Below are positions 16,020 through 27,235 of a stretch of 64,000 nucleotides of DNA, one piece after another; the first letter of the stretch is position 1; every line of letters starts with the position of its first letter. Position numbers and translations under genes: made by a program. The notes below the pieces were generated by a model that was given only the letters and a program-made list of their open reading frames with translations, did no database searches and was not told the DNA's origin. The stretch comes from Streptomyces sp. NBC_01754 (GTDB taxonomy: Bacteria; Actinomycetota; Actinomycetes; Streptomycetales; Streptomycetaceae): the NCBI RefSeq assembly GCF_035918015.1, contig NZ_CP109132.1:3782001-3846000 (forward strand), written 5' to 3'.

Positions 16020-16075
16020 CCGGGCAGCCTTTCGGCGGCTGTTTCACGTGAAACAGCCGCCGAAAGGCTGCCCGG
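16020..16075. promoter_or_regulatory. 56-bp perfect palindrome with a parS site at its centre
   Basis: Positions 16020-16047 and 16048-16075 are exact reverse complements (28-base arms). The central 14 bp, GTTTCACGTGAAAC at 16041-16054, is a perfect ParB site. It fills the gap between two convergent genes, 45 bp after one stop and 3 bp before the other, so its transcript would form a very stable hairpin in both directions. It probably serves both as a bidirectional terminator and as parS. Confidence 0.93.
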
Positions 16076-16078
16076 ATA

Positions 16079-17242
16079 TCAGGCTGTCAGTTCGCGTTCC
16101 AGTGGAGTGCGGAAGCGCGGGGTGGTCCTGGTATCGCCGACCCACGCCGTCAGACGGGACGCCTCGGACTTGATCAGGACGGAGGCGTCCTGGCCGACGT
16201 CCGACAGCAGACGCCACGCGATCTCCCCGTCGGCCCGCTGCGCCCAGCCGCCCACGATGCGGCCGTTCGACCACACACTCGGTCCGACGTTCCCGGCTCG
16301 GTCGAACAAAGCGGACCGGTGGTCGTCCGGTAGGTGGAAGCCCCGGTCGGCCCAGCCCATGGCGCTCGGGTCGAGACTGGGCAGTAGCGCGGCCCAGGGC
16401 TCCACCGGAGGTTCCGGGCCGAGATCACCAGGTGCGATCCAGCCGACTGCCCCGCTGTCGAGCAGCACCTCCTCCGCGCCGATGGCGACCAGCGCTCTGC
16501 GTGTCTCGCGGAGCCCCCAGCCGGTCCACCACTTCAGGTCTGCCTCGGTTCCCGGCCCGTACGAGCGGAGCCAGTGCAGGGCCACCTCTGCCTGTGCCAC
16601 GGCCGGAGCCAGCGGTGGCCAGGGATCGGAGGCGGTCCACCGGAACTGGCTCGACGTCCAGGAACCGCGTGGCCGGTCTCGCCGGATGCGCCCCTCGGCG
16701 GCCAGCAGACGGATCACCCGGGTGGCGACGCCCTGCACGGTTTCCTGCCGCGTGCCGGGGAAGACAGTGATCCTGGTGCGGAGGGCCTGGACCGCTGCGG
16801 ACAGTTCACTGCCGGTGGCCCGGCCCAACTCGGCCAGTACGGCGACGGTCTCCCGTTCGGCGTCCCTGAGCCAGCGCTCGTCCAGACCGTTGCCGTCCGC
16901 TTCCAGATGTTTGAGGAAGGTGCGCCGTTCCTTCGCGGCGACGGCCCGCGCGTTCGCCGCGTCGACGAAGGGGGCGAGCTCGCCGGAGACAGTGAAGAGG
17001 GTGTTGCGCAGGGAGAGGAGCCGCACCAGCGAGACGTCCTCGTAGAGGGCCCGCTCCAGGGAGGCGACGTCCGGAACCGTCAGCCGGGCGCACACCGAGA
17101 GATGGAGTGTGGCGGCATCGGTGGAATGCAGCGCCACCACCGCGTCCGTGACGGCGGGAACGGAGGAAGCGCGCACCGAGGGGGCCAGCAGATGCCTGCG
17201 GCCCAGCCTGATGCGGCGCTGCTCGTCGTCGATGCGGTGCAT
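16079..17242 (-). CDS. winged-helix DNA-binding protein (HTH_42, AlkZ-like)
   Basis: 387 residues matching the winged-helix family that includes the DNA interstrand-crosslink glycosylase AlkZ. It opens RIRLGRRHLLAPS and contains VALHSTDAATLHLSVCARL, where AlkZ has its catalytic QxQ; here the positions read HSTD, so catalysis of the AlkZ type is uncertain. Tandem winged-helix segments continue to residue 330, ending RFRTPLERELTA. Close family members occur in most Streptomyces. The gene ends 3 bp from the parS palindrome. Confidence 0.8.
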   Translation of the reverse strand: MHRIDDEQRRIRLGRRHLLAPSVRASSVPAVTDAVVALHSTDAATLHLSVCARLTVPDVASLERALYEDVSLVRLLSLRNTLFTVSGELAPFVDAANARAVAAKERRTFLKHLEADGNGLDERWLRDAERETVAVLAELGRATGSELSAAVQALRTRITVFPGTRQETVQGVATRVIRLLAAEGRIRRDRPRGSWTSSQFRWTASDPWPPLAPAVAQAEVALHWLRSYGPGTEADLKWWTGWGLRETRRALVAIGAEEVLLDSGAVGWIAPGDLGPEPPVEPWAALLPSLDPSAMGWADRGFHLPDDHRSALFDRAGNVGPSVWSNGRIVGGWAQRADGEIAWRLLSDVGQDASVLIKSEASRLTAWVGDTRTTPRFRTPLERELTA

Positions 17243-17306
17243 GCGTCCCCTTGAGGAGGATGGATCCGTGCGAGAGAGGCGGATGAGGGGCCGATGGGAC
17301 CGGCGG

Positions 17307-17759
17307 TCACAGGGTGAGCTTGAACCCCATGTGGCTCGCGGTGAACCCGAGCCGTTCGTAGAAGCGATGGGCGTCGGTGCGGGTGGTGTCGGAGGTCAGC
17401 TGTACCAGTCGGCAGCCCTGGCGCCGTGATTCATCGACCGCCCACTGGATCAGCTTGGTACCGAGGCCGCTCCCACGTTCGTCGGTGTGGATGCGGACGC
17501 CTTCGATGATCGACCGGGTGGCGCCTCTCCGGGACAGTCCGGGAACGATGGTCAGTTGCAGGGTTCCCACGACACGCGCCTCGCGCACGGCGACGACCAG
17601 GTGCTGGTTCGGATCGTTCGCCAGCCGGTGGAACGCCGTCCGGTACGGGGAGAGGTCGTCCGGTGACTCGCGCCCGGCACCGAGCGGGTCGTCGGCCAGC
17701 ATGGCCACGATATCCGGGAGGTCGGTGAGTGCGGCGGGGCGTATGTCGAGATCGCTCAT
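17307..17759 (-). CDS. GNAT family N-acetyltransferase
   Basis: 150 residues, one GNAT domain. The acetyl-CoA-binding motif is IHTDERGSGLGTKLIQWAVD (R/Q-x-x-G-x-G/A type) near residues 89-108, and the final FYERLGFTASHMGFKL is the usual C-terminal strand. The ATG at 17759 opens MSDLDIRPAALTDLPDI; a start seven codons upstream is less likely. The substrate is unknown. Confidence 0.88.
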   Translation of the reverse strand: MSDLDIRPAALTDLPDIVAMLADDPLGAGRESPDDLSPYRTAFHRLANDPNQHLVVAVREARVVGTLQLTIVPGLSRRGATRSIIEGVRIHTDERGSGLGTKLIQWAVDESRRQGCRLVQLTSDTTRTDAHRFYERLGFTASHMGFKLTL

Positions 17760-17891
17760 GATCGGCAGACTACGCAACAATCGGGGCGCTCAGGCAGGGC
17801 CTCAAGAGCTTCGGTCATCCGGACCGGAGGGGGTTGGTTCCGGGTCCTCGTGGCCTCGTCGAGAGCGGCGCGCAGTGCGCCATCGTCCTCT

Positions 17892-17911
17892 TGTGTTTCA
17901 CGTGAAACACA
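17892..17911. promoter_or_regulatory. parS site in a 20-bp palindrome
   Basis: An exact GTTTCACGTGAAAC at 17895-17908 is extended by TGT/ACA to a perfect 20-bp palindrome. It lies in the 263-bp gap between the GNAT and Nudix genes. Confidence 0.92.
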
Positions 17912-18022
17912 GTGGCAAGCCCGGGACGCGGCGGCGCCTGCTCCCGGGGTGTCTCCGCGTCGGCCGACACAGGCGTACCACTGGGTGCCGGCAGACCCTG
18001 CGAACGTACCGCCGGACTCACG

Positions 18023-18502
18023 TCAGCCCAGGTCGGGCGCGTGCATCGCTCGTACTCCCTCGATGTTCCCGTCCAGGTAGTGACGGAGGGAGAGTGGTAC
18101 GAGGTGCACCGCCGCGATGCCCATCCTGCTGAAGGGCACACGCACGATCTCGTACTCGCCGCGGGGTTCCTCGATCTCCGGACCGTGTCGGCGCGAGGGG
18201 TCCATCGACTCCAGCCGGCAGACGAAGAAGTGCTGCACCTTGACGCCCTTGATGCCGCCGCCCTCGATGTGCTCGACCGTATCGACGAAACAGGGGACGA
18301 CATCGACGATCTTGGCGCCCAGTTCCTCGTCGACCTCGCGGTGCAACGCATCGATGACGGTGTCGTCCTCCGGTTCGACGCCACCACCAGGCGTGACCCA
18401 GTACGGATCCACCCCGGGCTTGGTGCGCTTGATCAGGATGAGGTCGTCGCCGTCGAGCAGGACGGCACGTGCGGTGCGCTTGACCACAGGACGTTCGGTC
18501 AT
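18023..18502 (-). CDS. Nudix hydrolase
   Basis: 159 residues. The Nudix box runs from GGGVEPEDDTVIDALHREVD to EELG at about residues 38-61, with REVDEELG intact; the first glutamate of the consensus is Asp, a tolerated variant. The family hydrolyses nucleoside diphosphates linked to another moiety. The ATG at 18502 gives MTERPVVKRTARAVLL; upstream in-frame sequence lacks similarity. Substrate not inferable. Confidence 0.88.
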   Translation of the reverse strand: MTERPVVKRTARAVLLDGDDLILIKRTKPGVDPYWVTPGGGVEPEDDTVIDALHREVDEELGAKIVDVVPCFVDTVEHIEGGGIKGVKVQHFFVCRLESMDPSRRHGPEIEEPRGEYEIVRVPFSRMGIAAVHLVPLSLRHYLDGNIEGVRAMHAPDLG

Positions 18503-18701
18503 GGCAAGAGAGTGGCCCAGGAAACCCGGTCTGAAACGCCTCTCGGCCAATGGCTCGCCGACCGGTAGCGGCTCACACCAGCCCCCGAACGCCCGCTGTG
18601 GCCGGAGGGTCCGTCCTGAGCGGGGCCGACCGGGTGGGCAGACGGACGACTGTCCCCCTCCGAACCCGGCCGTCCCCTCCCCGTCGGACCGCGCCCACGC
18701 C

Positions 18702-19826
18702 TCAGCCGACGGCCTCGTCCAGCGCGTTCTCGACATCGGCCAGTAGGTCGTCCGGATCCTCGGCGCCCACCGAGAAGCGGATGAACCCTTCCGGCACGGC
18801 GTCCCCGCCCCAGCGTGCCCGGCGCTCGGCGCTCGACCGCACGCTGCCGAAGCTCGTGGCGTCGTCCACCAGCCGCAGCCGGGCCAGGAAGCGCTCGGCG
18901 GTGTCCTTGTCCGCCAGGGTGAAGGAGACCAGGGAGCCGAACCGCCGCATCTGCCGCACGGCGATCGCGTGCGAGGGATCGCCGGGCAGCCCGGGGTAGC
19001 GCAGGCCAGTCACGTCCGCACGCCTGGCCAGGAACTCTGCCAGGGTGAGCGCCGTGGCGCACTGCCGGTCCACCCGCAGCTGCACGGTGGACAGCGACCG
19101 GTGGGCGAGCCAGGACTCCATCGGGCCGGGGATCGCACCGACGACTTTCCGCCACCGGCGTACACCCGCGGACAGCGCCGGGTCCTTGCACGTCACATGA
19201 CCCAGCAGGATGTCGCCGTGGCCGGTCATGCCCTTGGTGTCGCTCGCCACCGAGAAGTCCGCGCCGAGCTCCAGGGGACGCTGGCCGAGAGGTGTGGCCA
19301 GTGTGTTGTCGACCGCGACCAGCGCGCCCGCCTCATGCGCGGCCGCGACCAGCCGGCGCACGTCGCAGACGTCGAGTCCCGGGTTGGAAGGGGTCTCCAG
19401 CCACAGCAGCTTCGCCCCCTTGAGGGCCCGCAACTGGGCATCGCCCCCCGTGGGCGCCGTGCGCACCCCGACGCCGTACGCCTCGAGCTGCTCCCGGACC
19501 AGGGGCAGTGCCTGGTAGCCGTCGTCCGGCAGGACCACGGTGTCGCCGGTGCGCGCCCGGGAGAGCAGCACGGCGGAGACGGCCGCCATGCCGGAGGCGA
19601 AGACCGTTGTCTCGACCCGCTCCCCCGGTGCTTCCAGCTCACCGATCGCCCGTTCCAGGTGGGTCCACGTCGGGTTGGTCTCCCGGCCGTAGGTGTAGGG
19701 TCCGGCAGGCTCGCCGGACAGGTGGAAGTGTGCGGCGAAGACCGGGCCGGGCAGTGTCGGTTCGTACTGCTGAGGTGCGGGGAGCCCGGCCCGTACGGCC
19801 CGGGTCCCGTCGCCCGTGGTGCTCAT
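18702..19826 (-). CDS. PLP-dependent Cys/Met metabolism enzyme (cystathionine gamma-lyase type)
   Basis: 374 residues of the trans-sulfuration PLP family. PLP lysine is at about residue 197 in SDTKGMTGHGD; YTYGRETNPTW near 45-55 and ASGMAAVSAVLL near 77-88 are the family's active-site and phosphate-binding segments. Streptomyces annotations usually call this cystathionine gamma-lyase, but synthase and methionine gamma-lyase activities share these motifs. It is a single gene, 79 bp from the downstream holin-like gene on the same strand. Confidence 0.88.
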   Translation of the reverse strand: MSTTGDGTRAVRAGLPAPQQYEPTLPGPVFAAHFHLSGEPAGPYTYGRETNPTWTHLERAIGELEAPGERVETTVFASGMAAVSAVLLSRARTGDTVVLPDDGYQALPLVREQLEAYGVGVRTAPTGGDAQLRALKGAKLLWLETPSNPGLDVCDVRRLVAAAHEAGALVAVDNTLATPLGQRPLELGADFSVASDTKGMTGHGDILLGHVTCKDPALSAGVRRWRKVVGAIPGPMESWLAHRSLSTVQLRVDRQCATALTLAEFLARRADVTGLRYPGLPGDPSHAIAVRQMRRFGSLVSFTLADKDTAERFLARLRLVDDATSFGSVRSSAERRARWGGDAVPEGFIRFSVGAEDPDDLLADVENALDEAVG

Positions 19827-19905
19827 CCTTGCTTCCTCGTCTCTTGTCCCGGTTCCTCACCGGTCCGGTCCGCACGGTTCCGGCAGGCGCCGGAGGCTCC
19901 CGACG

Positions 19906-20283
19906 TCAGTCCTCGTCGGGCAGCACGACGTTGAGCGCCCAGGAGACGACCGAGATGATCAGGCCACCCAGGACGGCGGTCCAGAAGCCCTCGACGTGGA
20001 AGTTCACGTCGAGAACGCCCGCCAGCCACGAGGTCAGCATCAGCATCAGGGCGTTGACGACCAGGGTGATCAGTCCGAGCGTCAGGATGAACAGCGGGAG
20101 GGTCAGGAGCTTGACCACCGGCTTCACAAGGAAGTTGACCAGCCCGAACAGGAGCGCGACCACGAGGAGAGTGAGTACCTTGTGGCCGGTGTTGTGCCCC
20201 GTGAGGGTGATGTCCTGGAGCAGCCAGATGGCCACGGCCAGTGCTCCGGCGTTGGCGATCGTCTTGACTACGAAATTCTTCAT
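19906..20283 (-). CDS. phage holin superfamily IV-type membrane protein
   Basis: 125 residues with about four hydrophobic helices (ALAVAIWLLQDI, LTLLVVALLFGLVNFLV, LTLPLFILTLGLITLVVNAL, FWTAVLGGLIISVVSWALNV). This matches the small membrane proteins (DUF360/phage_holin_4_2) found in many bacterial genomes outside prophages. The start is the ATG at 20283. It is divergent from the cupin gene across a 77-bp gap. Role unknown. Confidence 0.88.
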   Translation of the reverse strand: MKNFVVKTIANAGALAVAIWLLQDITLTGHNTGHKVLTLLVVALLFGLVNFLVKPVVKLLTLPLFILTLGLITLVVNALMLMLTSWLAGVLDVNFHVEGFWTAVLGGLIISVVSWALNVVLPDED

Positions 20284-20360
20284 GTGTCTGATCGTGGCAG
20301 ACCTGATCGGTGGCGGACACCGGCGGAACAGACGAGAACGGCGCGAGGGGCGGACGGACG

Positions 20361-20678
20361 ATGAAGGCATTCCGACTGGACGAGTTGGAGGCGGAGCGTG
20401 CCGCCAACGACGGCGCCTATCTGCAGTTCCTCCACGAACGCAACATGTCCGTAGGTCTGTACGCGCTGGACGCCGGCGCACTCGACCCGCAGCAGCCCCA
20501 CGGCCAGGACGAGGTCTACCTCGTCATGAGCGGCCGGGCGTCGATCACGGTCGGCACGGAGACCACACAGGTCGGAAGGGGGAGCGTCGTGTACGTGCCC
20601 GCGGGCACCGCCCACAAGTTCCACCACGTCACCGAGGATCTCCGGGTCATGGTGGTCTTCTCCCCGCCCGAGGGCTGA
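20361..20678 (+). CDS. cupin domain protein
   Basis: 105 residues, a single double-stranded beta-helix. Motif 1 PQQPHGQDEVYLVMSGRA and motif 2 GSVVYVPAGTAHKFHHV carry the metal ligands His, Glu and His of small cupins. No other domain is present. Such stand-alone cupins may be sugar isomerases, dioxygenases or binding proteins; the substrate cannot be read. Confidence 0.9.
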   Translation: MKAFRLDELEAERAANDGAYLQFLHERNMSVGLYALDAGALDPQQPHGQDEVYLVMSGRASITVGTETTQVGRGSVVYVPAGTAHKFHHVTEDLRVMVVFSPPEG

Positions 20679-20803
20679 GCCGCCGGGACTCGGGGTTATC
20701 TAGGGGGCCGCTCAGGGGTCTTCAAGGGATCCCACCCCTCCGCGGACCCGTCCCACACCTCTAGCATCGAGGCAGGAACACTCACAGAGACGAGGTACGG
20801 ACG

Positions 20804-21004
20804 ATGGCGGTGCGGGAGATTTTCGCGGGGATGCCCTGGTGGGTGAAGTGGGTCGCGGTGCCGCTCATCGCGATCGTCGTGTTCGGCGGGCTGATCGCCA
20901 GTGTGGTCGGTTTCGTCATCGGGGTGCTGTTCAAGGTGCTGGTCTTCGTCGTGCTGGTCGGCGGCCTGATCTTCGTCGTACGCAAATTTCTGTCCTCGTC
21001 CTGA
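20804..21004 (+). CDS. DUF5326 family small membrane protein
   Basis: 66 residues: a short amphipathic N-terminus (MAVREIFAGMPWWVKW) and two hydrophobic segments covering residues 17-60. It matches the Streptomyces-specific DUF5326 family, of unknown role, usually found just upstream of ssgR-ssgA as here. The 298 bp that follow before ssgR contain no gene I can support and probably hold the ssgR promoter. Confidence 0.85.
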   Translation: MAVREIFAGMPWWVKWVAVPLIAIVVFGGLIASVVGFVIGVLFKVLVFVVLVGGLIFVVRKFLSSS

Positions 21005-21302
21005 AGCGACTGGCAGGACGATCGTTCATACAGTGGTCCGTGACAGCCGGTGACGGGTCGACCGGTTCGCCGGTACGGTGATTAGCCCAGCTGAGCTAAG
21101 TCGGATGCGAAACCCTACCCGTGACGGAACGTGCCGATACAGTTGCGTACCGCTGCCGCCAGCTGGGAAATGACGGTCCGTCACCATCCTGCCCAGTGAT
21201 TTGTGCGACCGTCCGGTCTTTGGACCCCAGGCTCGCGGCGGGCCCGTGGGGGCGGCCCCTGCGGGAGGGCTGAGCGCCCGTCACCATGCCTGGGGGTGAC
21301 CT

Positions 21303-22067
21303 GTGACCACGGCATCGAGCCCTGCTGTCCCGACGTTGATCGGATCGGTTCAGCGGGCGTTGAGATTGATGGAGGCTGTGGGCACCCATCGGGACGGGGC
21401 CCCCGCGAAGCAGCTGGCGCGGGAGGCGGGGCTCCCCCTTCCCACCGCGTACCACCTGCTGCGCACCCTGACCCACGAGGGATACCTCCGCAGGGAGAAC
21501 GGGGTGTTCCTGTTCGGCGCCGCTGCCGAGAAGCTGGTGGGCGGCCGTGCCTCCCGCCCCGGTGTGATCGTGGACTCGCTCGCCCAGTGGGCCGACCTCA
21601 TCAAGGCGCCGGTGTACTGCGCCCTCTATCGGGACGGCGAGATCGAACTGGTCGCGGTGGCGGACAGTCCGGCCGCGCCCTCCGTACGCGAGTGGGCCGC
21701 TTTCCGCGAGACCGGCCATGCCCACGCGCTCGGACAGTGTCTGCTGGGGCAGCTCGACGAGCGGGCGCGCGAGGATCATCTGGACCGGTATCCGGTGCGG
21801 CCGTTGACTCGTTACTCCGTACGGGACCGTCATGCGTTCCTTGCCCGGCTGAGGGCGATGAAGCGCATGGAGCCCGTCGTCGAACGGCAGGAGTACGCAC
21901 TGGGGACGGTCTGCGCGGCCATTCCGATCACGGTCGGCCCCGCTGTCGCGGCCATGGCGGTTTCACTGCCGCTGGAGCAAGAAGAACGGTTGCTCGCTGC
22001 GATCGAACAACTACGCTGCGAAGTAACCACGTTCTTGCGCTCGTTCGTGTTCTCTATCAGTATCTGA
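21303..22067 (+). CDS. ssgR: IclR-family transcriptional activator SsgR
   Basis: 254 residues: an N-terminal winged helix-turn-helix (IGSVQRALRLMEAVGTHRDG ... LPLPTAYHLLRTLTHEGYL) and a C-terminal IclR effector domain. In S. coelicolor the IclR gene directly upstream of ssgA is ssgR, which activates ssgA and so controls sporulation-specific division; position, family and orientation match exactly. The GTG at 21303 follows GGGGGTGACCT. The gap to ssgA is 101 bp, so ssgA has room for its own promoter. Confidence 0.92.
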   Translation: MTTASSPAVPTLIGSVQRALRLMEAVGTHRDGAPAKQLAREAGLPLPTAYHLLRTLTHEGYLRRENGVFLFGAAAEKLVGGRASRPGVIVDSLAQWADLIKAPVYCALYRDGEIELVAVADSPAAPSVREWAAFRETGHAHALGQCLLGQLDERAREDHLDRYPVRPLTRYSVRDRHAFLARLRAMKRMEPVVERQEYALGTVCAAIPITVGPAVAAMAVSLPLEQEERLLAAIEQLRCEVTTFLRSFVFSISI

Positions 22068-22168
22068 AAAATCACTCCTTGTGATCTGCTATCGCGTGCA
22101 CCACGATGGCGTCAATAGGGCCATGGGGGATCATTCCTGGCCAGTTTCATCTACTGCGGGGTTGAACG

Positions 22169-22606
22169 ATGCGCGAGTCGGTTCAAGCAGAGGTCATGAT
22201 GAGCTTCCTCGTCTCGGAGGAGCTCTCGTTCCGTATTCCGGTGGAGCTCCGGTACGAGGTCAGCGATCCATACGCGATCCGCATGACCTTCCACCTGCCC
22301 GGTGACGCCCCCGTCACCTGGGCGTTCGGCCGTGAGTTGCTGCTGGACGGGCTCAACAGCCCGAGCGGCGACGGCGATGTGCACATTGCCCCGACCGAAC
22401 CCGAGGGTCTCTCGGATGTACACATCAGGCTCCAGGTCGGTGCCGACCGTGCGCTCTTCCGGGCGGGTACGGCTCCTCTTGTGGCATTTCTCGACCGTAC
22501 GGACAAGTTGGTACCACTGGGACAGGAGCACACTCTGGGTGACTTCGACGGCAGTCTGGAAGAGGCTCTGGGCCGCATCCTGGCCAAGGAGCAGAACGCC
22601 GGCTGA
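22169..22606 (+). CDS. ssgA: sporulation/cell division protein SsgA
   Basis: 145 residues of the SsgA-like family found only in morphologically complex actinomycetes. Conserved stretches include SFLVSEELSFRIPVELRYEV, DPYAIRMTFHLPGD, WAFGRELLLDG and GDGDVHIAP. SsgA directs SsgB and so the sites of FtsZ assembly and septum formation in aerial hyphae. An in-frame ATG at 22199 gives the shorter form starting MSFLVSEE, close to the length usually described, so translation may begin there. It follows ssgR on the same strand. Confidence 0.93.
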   Translation: MRESVQAEVMMSFLVSEELSFRIPVELRYEVSDPYAIRMTFHLPGDAPVTWAFGRELLLDGLNSPSGDGDVHIAPTEPEGLSDVHIRLQVGADRALFRAGTAPLVAFLDRTDKLVPLGQEHTLGDFDGSLEEALGRILAKEQNAG

Positions 22607-22642
22607 GGAGCGGGGGCTCCCGGCGTCCGTGAGCCCGTGTGC

Positions 22643-23998
22643 TCACGCCTTGCGGCGTCGGCCCCTCCCGGTCCGTACGGGTGCAGGAGCTCCGGCTTCC
22701 GCGCCGAGCCCCGTGCGGTCCGCGGAGACCACCAGCGCCGCGAGCACCGTCGTCACCGGCACCGAGGCGACCAGCCCGATCGACCCGACGAGCGTCCGGA
22801 CGATCTCCTCGGCGACGAGTTCGCTGTTGGCCACCACCCCGACGCTGCTCTGGGCGATGGAGAAGAGCAGCAGCAGGGGCAGTGCCGCGCCCGCGTACGC
22901 GAGCACGAGCGTGTTGACGACCGAGGCGATGTGGTCCCGGCCGATCCTGATACCGGCCCTGTAGAGCCGCCGCACGCCCATGGTGGGGTCCGCCTGGTGC
23001 AGTTCCCAGACCGCCGACGTCTGGGTGACGGTCACGTCGTCGAGCACACCGAGTGATCCGATGATGACACCGGCCAGCAACAGGCCGCTCATGTCGATCT
23101 CCGGGTACAGCCCGTGGATCAGGCCCGTGTTGTCGTCGGTGTTGCCGCTCAGACTCGCCCAGCCGATGAAGAGGGAGCCCAGCAGTCCGATCAGCAGCAG
23201 TGAGATGAGGGTGCCGAGGACGGCGACGGACGTACGGGCCGTCAGGCCGTGGCAGGTGTAGAGGGCGATCAGCATGATGGCGCTGGCCCCGACGACCGCC
23301 ACGACCAGAGGGTTCGAGCCCTGGAGGATCGCCGGCAGGATGAACAGCGTGAGCACCGCGAACGAGACCGCGAGCGCGATCAGCGCCATGAGCCCACGCA
23401 GCCTGCCCACGGCGACCACCGCCAGGGCGAAGATCCCTGCGAGCAGGGCCATCGGGAACGAGCGGTCGATGTCCGTCACCGAGTACTGAAGGTCGCGGGG
23501 CGCGTCGGGCGCGTACGCCACGACCACCCCCTGACCCTCTTTCAGCTGCCGTGTCGCGTCGGGCTGGACGACCTCGACGAACGTACGGCCCTTGTCCTTG
23601 CCGGTCGTCACCTCGACCGTCGCCTTCTTGCACGCGCCCGTCTGCTCGGCCACGGCCTGCCGTCCGGACGGCGTCGAGGTGTCGCCGGTCGGCGGCACCT
23701 GACCGGCGTTCACATCGGCGCAGTCGACCCGGACCACCTTCACCACCCGGCCGTCCTGGGTCTGCCGGTCGAAGCCGACCCCCGTGCGTTCGTGGGCGGG
23801 GACCCCACCGGGCCAGAGGGCGACGAGGCCGACGACGACCGCCGTGGCGAACGGGATGAGTACGGCCGCGATGACCTTGCGCAGATGTCTGGAGACGGGC
23901 GCCGCCGGGCCGTGGCCGTGCGTGTGGGCGTGTGCGTGGCTCTGTGTACTGCCCGACGCGGGGCCGTGGGGGTCGGGTGCGCTGTGTGGGGACGTCAC
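22643..23998 (-). CDS. YibE/F family membrane protein
   Basis: 451 residues with a His-rich N-terminus (repeated HAHAHTHGHG), one N-terminal helix, an extracytoplasmic domain of about 130 residues, and a C-terminal membrane part of about seven helices ending in a basic GRGRRRKA. It matches the YibE/F family, transporters or membrane proteins of uncertain substrate. The GTG at 23998 (VTSPHSAPDPHG) is chosen because upstream in-frame sequence overlaps the thiC riboswitch region. The His-rich stretch suggests metal binding, but that is inference. Confidence 0.85.
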   Translation of the reverse strand: MTSPHSAPDPHGPASGSTQSHAHAHTHGHGPAAPVSRHLRKVIAAVLIPFATAVVVGLVALWPGGVPAHERTGVGFDRQTQDGRVVKVVRVDCADVNAGQVPPTGDTSTPSGRQAVAEQTGACKKATVEVTTGKDKGRTFVEVVQPDATRQLKEGQGVVVAYAPDAPRDLQYSVTDIDRSFPMALLAGIFALAVVAVGRLRGLMALIALAVSFAVLTLFILPAILQGSNPLVVAVVGASAIMLIALYTCHGLTARTSVAVLGTLISLLLIGLLGSLFIGWASLSGNTDDNTGLIHGLYPEIDMSGLLLAGVIIGSLGVLDDVTVTQTSAVWELHQADPTMGVRRLYRAGIRIGRDHIASVVNTLVLAYAGAALPLLLLFSIAQSSVGVVANSELVAEEIVRTLVGSIGLVASVPVTTVLAALVVSADRTGLGAEAGAPAPVRTGRGRRRKA

Positions 23999-24077
23999 CC
24001 GGCGATCATCCCAAGAAGAGGGGAGGCCCTCTGGCCAGCACGCCAGGGGGGAAGCTAGCGTGGAGGCACCTTTGCAC

Positions 24078-26124
<2,047 letters not shown>

Positions 26125-26135
26125 ACCCCGCCCGT

Positions 26136-26175
26136 GCCGCATCGGTCCGTGCTCAGGAGCAGGGACCGATGCGGC
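26136..26175. terminator. terminator between thiC and the convergent membrane protein gene
   Basis: GCCGCATCGGTCC (26136-26148) and GGACCGATGCGGC (26163-26175) are perfect 13-base complements around a 14-base loop, 12 bp after the thiC stop codon. Confidence 0.88.
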
Positions 26176-26239
26176 GGTCCGGACGACCTCGTCACGCGGG
26201 TCCCGCGCAAAGGGCCCGGCTGCCCGTTCCCGCCCCGGC

Positions 26240-27049
26240 TCACTCCGGCTGGTGCTCCGGGCCGCCGAAGTCCGGGCTGGTGAAGTCGGGGCTGGTGAAC
26301 GTGGGACGTGGGCCGGCCGACGGACCGCCCCGGGGCCCCGCGAAGTCGGGTCTGCTGTAGCCGACCTTCGGGATGCGGTGCGGCGACCGGTGCGGTGCCC
26401 GCGCCGCCGGGCCCGCGGTCGGGTCGTCCAGGGCGTCCCGGAGGAAGGGCAGGATGCCGCGTTCCAGCAGGGCGTGGCGCCAGGCCTCCCGGGCGCGCGC
26501 CACGTCCTCGGGCAACTCCTCCTCCTCGTCCGAGGCGGGCAGCGCGGTGGCGCCGTTGCGCAAGGCGGTGACGAGGAGTCCGGCCGCGGCGACGAGGACC
26601 GCCGCGGCGGCGGCCGCGGCGAAGAACCACCCGGCCGTGATCATGGTGCCGGCGAACGCCAGGGTCGGGCTGAACGCCTTCAGCAGATAGCCGGCCAGCA
26701 GGAATATCAGGGCGGCGGTGCCCGCGAGTACCGGGGCCAGGACGGCGATCAGCGCGAGGGTACCGGCCCCCGTCCGGTCCGGCGCGGGGCCGAGGCCCAG
26801 GTCGCTGTCGGACAGGGGGACCGGCCGGCGCAGTTCGCCGCGTACCGTCACGTAGTGCTCGTACTCGGGAGCGGCCGCGGCGGTGATCGGGGCGGTGGCG
26901 TCGAGCGCCATCGTCCGGAGCTGCTCCGCGTTGAGGCGGTCCCCGACCCCGTCGAGATCCGGGCGTTCATGGGCATGGCGTAGTGCGTCGGCGAGGATCC
27001 GCTCGTATTCGGGCAGGTCCTCGGTCAGCAGGTGCGGAGCGCTTTTCAT
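26240..27049 (-). CDS. two-helix membrane protein of unknown function
   Basis: 269 residues. The N-terminal 95 are soluble (MKSAPHLLTEDLPEYERILA), two long hydrophobic segments lie at roughly 97-125 and 137-165, and the C-terminal cytoplasmic tail of about 95 residues is Pro/Gly-rich and ends in short tandem units (TFTSPDF, TSPDF, GGPEHQPE). Family unrecognised, but the syntenic position after thiC is shared in Streptomyces from memory. I chose ATG 27049 because GGGGG precedes it at good spacing; an ATG two codons upstream is the alternative. Confidence 0.75.
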   Translation of the reverse strand: MKSAPHLLTEDLPEYERILADALRHAHERPDLDGVGDRLNAEQLRTMALDATAPITAAAAPEYEHYVTVRGELRRPVPLSDSDLGLGPAPDRTGAGTLALIAVLAPVLAGTAALIFLLAGYLLKAFSPTLAFAGTMITAGWFFAAAAAAAVLVAAAGLLVTALRNGATALPASDEEEELPEDVARAREAWRHALLERGILPFLRDALDDPTAGPAARAPHRSPHRIPKVGYSRPDFAGPRGGPSAGPRPTFTSPDFTSPDFGGPEHQPE

Positions 27050-27235
27050 GTGCATCCCCCGATGCTCCGTAGGGCCTGATCGACCGGAACACCGGGCGCT
27101 CGGGCGGAAACGGAGGAGAGCCTGCTACTGGTACGCCGATGGTAGAGCTGTTACGGCAGGGCGTGACAGGGGGTTTCCGGAAATAGGCCCGGCGGCCGGC
27201 GCTGTCCGGTCGTGAGGGCCCTTCCCCGAAGAACG

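Noticed and set aside
18503..18701. N-terminal extension of the Nudix gene up to 18736
   Set aside because: The extra 78 codons have shadow composition and overlap the lyase gene end; the ATG at 18502 fits the family.
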